Below are positions 57,868 through 64,000 of a stretch of DNA of 64,000 bases, piece by piece (position 1 is the stretch's first letter; each line of letters opens with the position of its first letter). Source of the stretch: Anolis sagrei (taxonomy: Eukaryota > Chordata > Lepidosauria > Squamata > Anolidae); NCBI RefSeq assembly GCF_037176765.1, contig NC_090025.1:146130758-146194757 (forward strand), written 5' to 3'. Under the pieces are notes generated by a model that was not told the origin of the DNA, made no database searches, and saw nothing but the letters and a program-made list of their open reading frames with translations. The translations under genes and the position numbers were made by a program.

Positions 57868-58105
57868 GCTTAAAACTACAAGAAAGGAGATTCTATCTGA
57901 ACATTAGGAAGAACTTCCTGACGGCGAGAGCCGTTCATCAGTGGAACTCTCTGCCCCGGAGTGCGTTGGAGGCTCCTTCTTTGGAAGCTTTTAAACAGAG
58001 GCTGGATGGCCATCTGTAGGGGGTGCTTTGAATGTAATTTTCCTGCTTCTTGGCAGGGGGTTGGACTGGATGGCCCATGAGGTCTCTTCCAACTCTACGA
58101 TTCTA
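57868..58105 (+). mobile_element. CR1 LINE 3' end
   Basis: GAGATTCTATCTGAACATTA, GGAACTCTCTGCCCCGGAGT and TCTTCCAACTCTACGATTCT. Its terminal repeat is interrupted by a Helitron. Confidence 0.88.
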
Positions 58106-58707
58106 TCTATATAAATAAAAATGTAATGTTAGTTCGTGCTACCATCAGAACTCAAAAACCACTGGGGGAATTGACACCAAATTTGGACACAAGACACCTA
58201 ACAGTCCAATTTATGTCCTCCACTCAAAAACATTGATTTTGTCATTTGGGAATTGTCGTTGCTGGGATTTATAGTTTACCTCCAATCAAAGAGCATTCTG
58301 AACTCCACCAATGATGGAATTGGGCCAAACTTACACAGAACCCCCATGACCAACAGAAAATACTTAAGGCCATCCAGTCCAACTCTCTTCACCAGGGGAA
58401 GAAAATGTAATCAGAGCCCTCCTGACAAAGAGCCATCCAGTCATAAATATAGATAGATAGATGTGATTCTCTCTCACACACACAGATATAGTATCATAGA
58501 TTTGAAAGAGACCCTTAAAGAAGGACTATGATATGTTGCATATTCCAGAGTAGGCAAACCAGACACTCTCCACATCAACACTGACAAAGAAACAACAAGA
58601 AATATTGTTTAAAGGAATTACATATATTAGAAACCAACGCTTTCTCATTACTTTATTTTCCAGATCACCAGACTGGGCCACAGCAATGCGTGGCAGGGGA
58701 CAGCTAG
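58106..58707 (+). mobile_element. Non-autonomous Helitron, 602 bp
   Basis: Begins TCTATATAAATAAAAATG and ends GCAGGGGACAGCTAG, i.e. TC...CTAG. A hairpin (GCCACAGCAATGCGTGGC) lies about ten bases before the 3' end. Insertion is between A (58105) and T (58708) without target duplication. These are the textbook Helitron signs. No Rep/helicase coding is present. Confidence 0.85.
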
Positions 58708-58740
58708 TATAGAATATATAGAAAGCTTTAGCAAAATCTT

Positions 58741-59335
58741 TTCACAGAATCATAGAGTAATAAGAGTTGGTAGATTCCTCTTGAGCTATTTAGTCCAACC
58801 CCCTGCCATGCAAGAAAAGCACAATGAAAGCACCCCTGACAGATGGCCATCCAGCCTCTTTCTAAAAGCTTCCAAGGAAGCTTCCACCACAATGCAGAGA
58901 TGCTGAGAGTTCCACTGTTGAACAGCTCACACGGTCAGGAAGATTTTCCAAGGGCCCTTCCACACTGCCATATAAAATCCAGATTATCTGCTTTGAACTG
59001 GATTATATGGCAGTGTAGACTCAGATAATCCAGTTCAAAGCAGACGATCTGGATTATATGGTAGTGTAGAAGGGGTCTTAATGTTCACATGGAATCTCCT
59101 TTCCTGTCATTTGAGCCCATTGCTTAGGGTCCTAGTTTTAAGGGCAGCAGAAAACAAGCCTGCTCCCTCTTCCTTAAGGCATCTTTTCACATATTTATAC
59201 ATGGCTAGCATGTCCCCCATCAACCTTCTCTTCTACAGGCTTAAAATACCCAATTCTTTAAGACGCTCCTCATAGGGCTTGTTTTCCAGAGCTTTGAACA
59301 TTTGAGTCACCCTCCTCCTTTAGTCGCCCTTCCCT
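58741..59335 (-). mobile_element. CR1 LINE split by a MITE
   Basis: The minus strand has the CR1 tail (58741-58950) and its upstream part (59078-59335, AAGCCCTATGAGGAGCGTCT). A GGGCCCTTCCACACTGCC MITE at 58952-59077 sits between them. Confidence 0.8.
58952..59077. mobile_element. Palindromic MITE inside CR1
   Basis: GGGCCCTTCCACACTGCCAT to GTAGTGTAGAAGGGGTC with inner GAACTGGATTATATGGCAGT. Its flanks are too short for a sure target duplication. Confidence 0.75.
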
Positions 59336-59737
59336 TTTCTACAGGTGTTCGTTCTGCTGAAACGAACAGCAGAAACAAGAAACACATCTGCACTATGTCA
59401 ATATACATCCGAACTAACTACCAGTACTATCCATTCAGAATACCATTTGGTATTTGTTCCATGTTATTTCAATACAAACCAATGGCTAGAGTCATTTTAC
59501 TGTGAGAGAAAACAAAAAGGCTTACTACATATTTTGTTGCCATTCCTCAACTTTAATCACTGTAAAAATATGATAAAACTTGACAGCATATAGGATTTTC
59601 AGCATAATATAAATAAATAGAAAAGTTTCATAAATATCTCATTTCAAAGCATATTACAGTAAATGTGTACCTATTACAGGATAATTTAAAAGTGCATAAT
59701 AAGATGTGCAATAATTCATCACTGACTTCTATCTGTT

Positions 59738-60012
59738 TTATTCATTTCTAATACGGCGTCTTAATCCAATGTCTGCTGAATCTAGATTAGCTACTTCAGC
59801 AGCTTCCATCTTCTTTGGTTCCTCCATTAGATTAAGTAAGAACTCATGATCGAAGTGTTCATGCTCTTCTTCATCACCATGTTCCTCAGAGTCATCAAAT
59901 AGCACTTCATGCTCACATTTTTCATCACTCTCCTCACTCATCTCTGTCTCAGGAGGTTCATCGAATGATTGAATAAGATCTTCAAGCTTCTCTTGGCATG
60001 TATGGCTAATAT
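59738..60012 (-). CDS. CCDC107-like last exon and stop
   Basis: 275 bases after an AATCAAG acceptor: DISHTCQEKLEDLIQSFDEP, a very acidic E/D/H-rich stretch, then ADIGLRRRIRNE and TAA. Confidence 0.85.
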
Positions 60013-63000
60013 CTTGATTTTCAAAGAAACAAGTAACATTTCAAATTACTGGTGAGTTTAACGCCTTTACAACAATTAAAATAAATGCTGTCCTCAAATT
60101 ACATGCACATATAATGCCTTAATTATAAGTAATTATGTACTGCATTAATATGCCCGATTGACTTCCACATTTAATCATAAACCAGGTTCCTTTTGTTAGG
60201 CAAGATCAAACAAATGTATAGATCATGTACAGAAAATAGAGTGAAAAGATAAAGCAGAAGCAAAAATCTTCTTAATTCTAACAGGGTAAATCAAAACCTA
60301 TACATAATAAAATTAGTATGCATCATCCCTTTCTATTAAAATGAAGGAAGGTCACCATATTAGAACAATATATGTGAGAATGGTGAAATTAATAACCCAA
60401 TCAGAAGGCATAGAACGGGTTAAGATTAGAAAACTGCACTATACCAGCAAAATGTCACCTCACATTAAGACCATAAAAAACATATGTAGCATTTTTGGGG
60501 ATCTAAGAGTGTATTTACACTGCAAAAAAATATAATTTGATACAATTTTAATTGCCATGGAATCATGGGAGCTTTTTTCGTGTCAGAAGCAGCATGAGAA
60601 ACTGCAAGGTGCTTCTGGTGTGAGAGGATTAGCCGTCTGCAAGTATGTTGCCCAGGGAATGCCCGGATGTTTTACCATTCTGTGGGAGGTTTCTCTCATG
60701 TCACCGCATGGGAAACTGGAGCTGACAGACGGGAGCTAACCTTGTCTCACAAATTCGAACCACCAACCGCACAGGGTTTAACCCACTGTGCCACTGCAAC
60801 TCCATTATGGAAGCTGTAGTCCTATAATGCTTTTCTTTAAAGAGAAGACAAAAAGCATTATGGAAGCTGTAGTTCTAGAATGCTTCCTGTCTTCTCTGTC
60901 AAAAAAAGTGCTAGTTCCTCACCAAATGGCAACTCACAAGATTCCATAGCACTGAGCCATTGCAGTTAGTGTAGCGTCAAACTGCAATAATTCTAAAGTA
61001 TAGATGCACCCCAAGTTATCAAATGGAGTTTTTCTTACAAACTGTAAAATGGCAAATAAATAATTACCTTGTGGTTTCATTGCTGACTTGTCCAATCCAC
61101 TTTCTTTCATCAACTTCCTAATAGACTCAAGTTGTACCATAATTTCATCTTTCTGTTCAGAGGCCAAGGCATTAATACTGAAAAGCCAGAAAAGAATGAC
61201 TTGACAATTGAGTAAGTGGTAGCAAAAGGACTGAACTTATGTATCCCACCCAAATAAAGATTTTGGCGTTGGGCTACAATTCTGGACATAGGGTTCAAAT
61301 CCCTACTAGGCCATGGGAACTCACTGAGTGACATTCTCTCAGGGTCAGAGGAAGAGAAAAACAAAGCCCTCGGAACAATTGTTGCTAAGAAATTGCCAAG
61401 GATTGCCATAAGTTGGGAACACAACAAGAAGTATAATGCTAATTGAGTTTGGGGTTCATATTCCACCCTCCCCACCTAAACACAACATGAAAAAGAAAAT
61501 GATAATGTTTCTATTTTTAACACTAACATAATTCAAACAACAGTTTATGAAGCTGGCTTCTTTTTATTAACTTCTCTGGCCAACTACTCTCTGATGCTTG
61601 AACAACTATTCCCACCACCCTCAGAAGGTACAAGATCCTGTGACTTTGTTGGAAAACAACTCCCATCCGCCGCAGCTAGTATTGCAATGTAAAGAAAGAT
61701 GGGAGTGGGAGCTGAAAAACATCTAGCTGTCAAACACAAATCATCTCACTCTGAAAACTCTCAACATTACATTCTTATCACAGCTGAGCCAGTCAATGAA
61801 TCACTACAGTAATATCTTGAAAACATGAAGTTCAAATTGACAGATCTGATTAAAATTAAAAGTACTGTCAATCTGCAAACATGGAGATCTGATTTCAAGG
61901 AGCAAAAACTGGTCATTGTGAAGGAGCTAACACTACTATCTTGGTAATATGGGTAATGATACAGTTTCACTGTCCGCGATGCAGTCAGAGGAAGTTGGGT
62001 ACACCAATGAAATTCAGTCCAACTTCTAGCCAGATGCATTGGATCAAGACTGTGACATGCCCATCAAAATGTTATTTTCCAATTTGCTTAGCCATCACTA
62101 TGTTATGTATTTTAGCCAGATCATTAAGAAGTGACATTTCTGTTCAGCTCAAAACAATTTATTTATTTGCAATATTTCTATCCCGCCTTCCTCAAGCCCA
62201 TAGGCGACTCAAGGCGGCTTACAACTCGGCAAACATTTGATGCCGCAGTCATATACAGTATAAAATTTAAAACATTTAAACAAATTTATAAGATCACACA
62301 ATAAAAACAATTAAAAACATATAAAGTACAGAAATATAATTTTTGAATGCCTAATAGAATTCAAAAGCATATTATTAAAGCAAAATGTTATGGTTTACCC
62401 TGATTTACTTACCAGCTCGAAAGTGGATCTAACTGAGTTAACAAAGAATTCAGCATTTTCTCTGTTTGAGCTAGATGTTGCTCCAGCTCCAAAAGCTGAT
62501 GTTCTACAAGTGAGAACAAACACTTACTAAATGAGTCTAGTGGTTTTGTTAACAACATGCATGCACATTTCCAAAAATAGTGACTATTTTTGTGACAAAC
62601 ATGTAAAGAAGAAATTTTGTAACTCGATGGGATTTAAAGCATTCTATTAACTAGGCCTCATGAAAGTTTTATATTGTTCAGGTTAAAGATGCATTAAGTT
62701 ACACAATTAAGTAAAAGAATTTTCAAAAGCCTTCTTTTCTAGGAGGGTAAGGAAACAAATAATGTATTGCAAGATTTCATATACAAGACAGATTTGTATG
62801 GAAATCAAATATACATCAAGTTTCATTTCCAGCATGGTTGTTCTCCTAAAACTTCCAGTCTCCAAACAGACTGGGTAATGCCTACACATTTTCCTAGAAA
62901 TAGTTTTATGAGGAAGCTTTGGTAAAAAGATCAATAAGATGTGGGCAGAATGCATTTCTCATAAAATTGTAGAATATTCTTACAATACAACCCCCATGTG

Positions 63001-63591
63001 CAATCCACAAAACACGGTATATTATACACTTTTAAAAACCAATTTAGTTTAATAAGCCCAATGTGATCAAATAGATAAACATACCGTTCAAATCTAATTT
63101 GGCAATCATTTTTCAAGAATTTAAAAAGAATTACCTTCAACTAATTATTCTTAGAACTGAGGAATATTTAACGTTACATTCAGTTTACTTCATTTTGACC
63201 AGACTCTTCAATAATCCGTCTTGTATATGGTGGTAAAATGGCAGGATATTTCTATGAATAAGTAGAGGTGTCAAACAGCTCATTGTCAAAGCATGCAATC
63301 AAACTATGATGTGTTTAGTTAACTACACATTCCCATTTCAATCACAGAATAAGTTATGGTTATCAACTTTGGAAGAAGTCAAGGCCTGAAGCTGTTTTAC
63401 CATGCTTTGGCTTGTTCCAAACTGGCAATTAAAACTTCCCAGTTCAGATAAAATGAAAAGCATGTTAAACCCTCTTCATTTCATCACAAATTACATAAAA
63501 GGATAAGCAAAAGAATTACACTACCTGTTTCTTTTGTTTTATCTTCTGTGTTTTTCTCTTTATTTGTTAATTTTTCTTCTTGAGCTTTCAT
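59738..63591 (-). CDS. CCDC107-like coiled-coil protein, C-terminal 180 residues
   Basis: Four exons (63525-63591, 62413-62503, 61068-61177, 59738-60012) join in compatible phases to 180 codons and stop. The segment EHQLLELEQHLAQTEKMLNS then LLTQLDPL closely follows human CCDC107 around QQLAQTEQHLNNLMAQLDPL. The next exon parallels its Q-rich helix (SEQKDEIMVQLESIRKLMKE). The acidic tail ends ADIGLRRRIRNE, echoing the GLRRR near the CCDC107 C-terminus. Human CCDC107 has an N-terminal signal and membrane segment; those exons would lie beyond 64000. AATAAA overlaps the stop codon. Ortholog or paralog is not decided, because the human gene is not next to CAPS2. Function unknown. Confidence 0.8.
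60505..61015. mobile_element. Palindromic MITE split by a SINE
   Basis: TATTTACACTGCAAAAAAAT at the left and AAACTGCAATAATTCTAAAG at the right, with GGAATCATGGGAG and AAGATTCCATAGCACTGAGC inside. A SINE at about 60572-60804 interrupts it. Confidence 0.6.
60572..60804 (-). mobile_element. tRNA-derived SINE
   Basis: GCATGAGAAACTGCAAGG, CTGCAAGTATGTTGCCCAGG and CACAGGGTTTAACCCACTG on plus are the reverse of the 2363-type SINE. Flanks ATCATGGGAGCT and ATTATGGAAGCT may be its target duplication. Confidence 0.8.
61068..61177 (-). CDS. CCDC107-like exon, second helix
   Basis: 110 bases encoding INALASEQKDEIMVQLESIR and KLMKESGLDKSAMKPQ; acceptor GGCTTTTCAG, donor GTAATT. Confidence 0.88.
61252..61430 (+). 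mobile_element. Sauria SINE, diverged
   Basis: GGGTTCAAATCCCTACTAGG, TCACTGAGTGACATTCTCTC and GATTGCCATAAGTTGGGAAC match the Sauria body. Confidence 0.7.
62157..62340 (-). mobile_element. LINE 3' tail, minus orientation
   Basis: TTTATTTATTTGCAATATTT, ATCCCGCCTTCCTCAAGCCC and ACTCAAGGCGGCTTACAACT, as at 16345. Confidence 0.65.
62413..62503 (-). CDS. CCDC107-like exon, coiled-coil core
   Basis: 91 bases encoding HQLLELEQHLAQTEKMLNSL and LTQLDPLSS, the most conserved part; donor GTAAGT, phase 2. Confidence 0.88.
63525..63591 (-). CDS. CCDC107-like exon, first in window
   Basis: 67 bases after AATTGCAG, reading MKAQEEKLTNKEKNTEDKTK, highly charged; phase 1 at GTAGTG. Upstream phase 0 is assumed, as the start of the gene is not in view. 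Confidence 0.7.
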
Positions 63592-63739
63592 CTGCAATTG
63601 GTAAAATACATTTCTCTATAAAATGTATCAACAAATCTTACACTGTTTTAAAAATTGCAATCTAATGATTAAAGCCCCAAGACACAATTAAGCAAGTAAT
63701 ATCACTTAATGTTAGAAGCAAACTGTAATGGTAAGTTTT

Positions 63740-63995
63740 TTGTGGTGTAGAAGCCTACCTCTGTTCTTTCCATGTTATCACTTCTGAGTATTGTTTTTAA
63801 TTTAATGACTGTTATGATAATTTGGTTATAATTAATTGCTATTGTTTTAACTCTATATGTATTTATGGTTTTATACTGTGTTATTGATTTATGGATTCGA
63901 ATTGCTGCCTTTGTTAGCCGCTCTGTCCCCGTTCTCCCCCCCACCCCAGGGTTGAGAAGGGTGGGGTAAAAATGCTGTAAATAAATAAACAAATA
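63740..63995 (+). mobile_element. L2-like LINE 3' end
   Basis: TTGTTAGCCGCTCTGTCCCC then GGGTTGAGAAGGGTGGGG and CTGTAAATAAATAAACAAAT. Only the last 100 bp match clearly. Confidence 0.6.
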
Positions 63996-64000
63996 ATACT

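Overview
The window looks like nuclear DNA of a squamate reptile, probably a lizard close to Anolis. I base this on the repeats: Sauria-type tRNA SINEs, a 5S rRNA-derived SINE, BovB, CR1, L2 and L1 LINEs, a Penelope-like element, a Helitron, a DIRS-like fragment, many hAT-type palindromic MITEs and a young Ty3/Gypsy-type element. Genes have short exons and long repeat-filled introns. The species call is inference; I could run no search.

Only two host genes are convincing, both on the minus strand. CAPS2 (calcyphosine 2) appears complete: 17 coding exons with GT-AG junctions and compatible phases join into 571 codons plus stop between 52046 and 16718. Its likely promoter is a small GC-rich island near 56.06-56.47 kb with an RFX X-box-like site and a YY1-like site, as expected for a cilium-associated gene. 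Upstream, the last four coding exons (180 codons) of a CCDC107-like coiled-coil gene run from 63591 to 59738; its start lies beyond the window.

Layout: 1-16.7 kb has no host gene. It holds a 600 bp polypurine tract, a 5'-truncated L1 inside a MITE, a PRDX4 processed pseudogene, a solo LTR inside a 5S-derived SINE, BovB and DIRS-like remnants and an 81-90 bp minisatellite. 16.7-52.0 kb is CAPS2; its ninth coding intron carries a 5.2 kb LTR element (31135-36345) with flanking 5 bp duplications and two 832 bp LTRs differing at one base. 53.4-59.7 kb is an unusually nested repeat cluster around the promoter island, and 59.7-63.6 kb is the CCDC107-like gene.

The most unusual object is the LTR element. 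It is Gmr1-like, with a SCAN-like gag, zinc knuckle, protease and integrase in one 1050-codon frame, but I recognise no reverse transcriptase or RNase H between the LTRs. Its LTRs carry a perfect RFX X-box, and the primer-binding junction is echoed three more times inside U5. It sits in the sense orientation in a gene whose own promoter also has an X-box.
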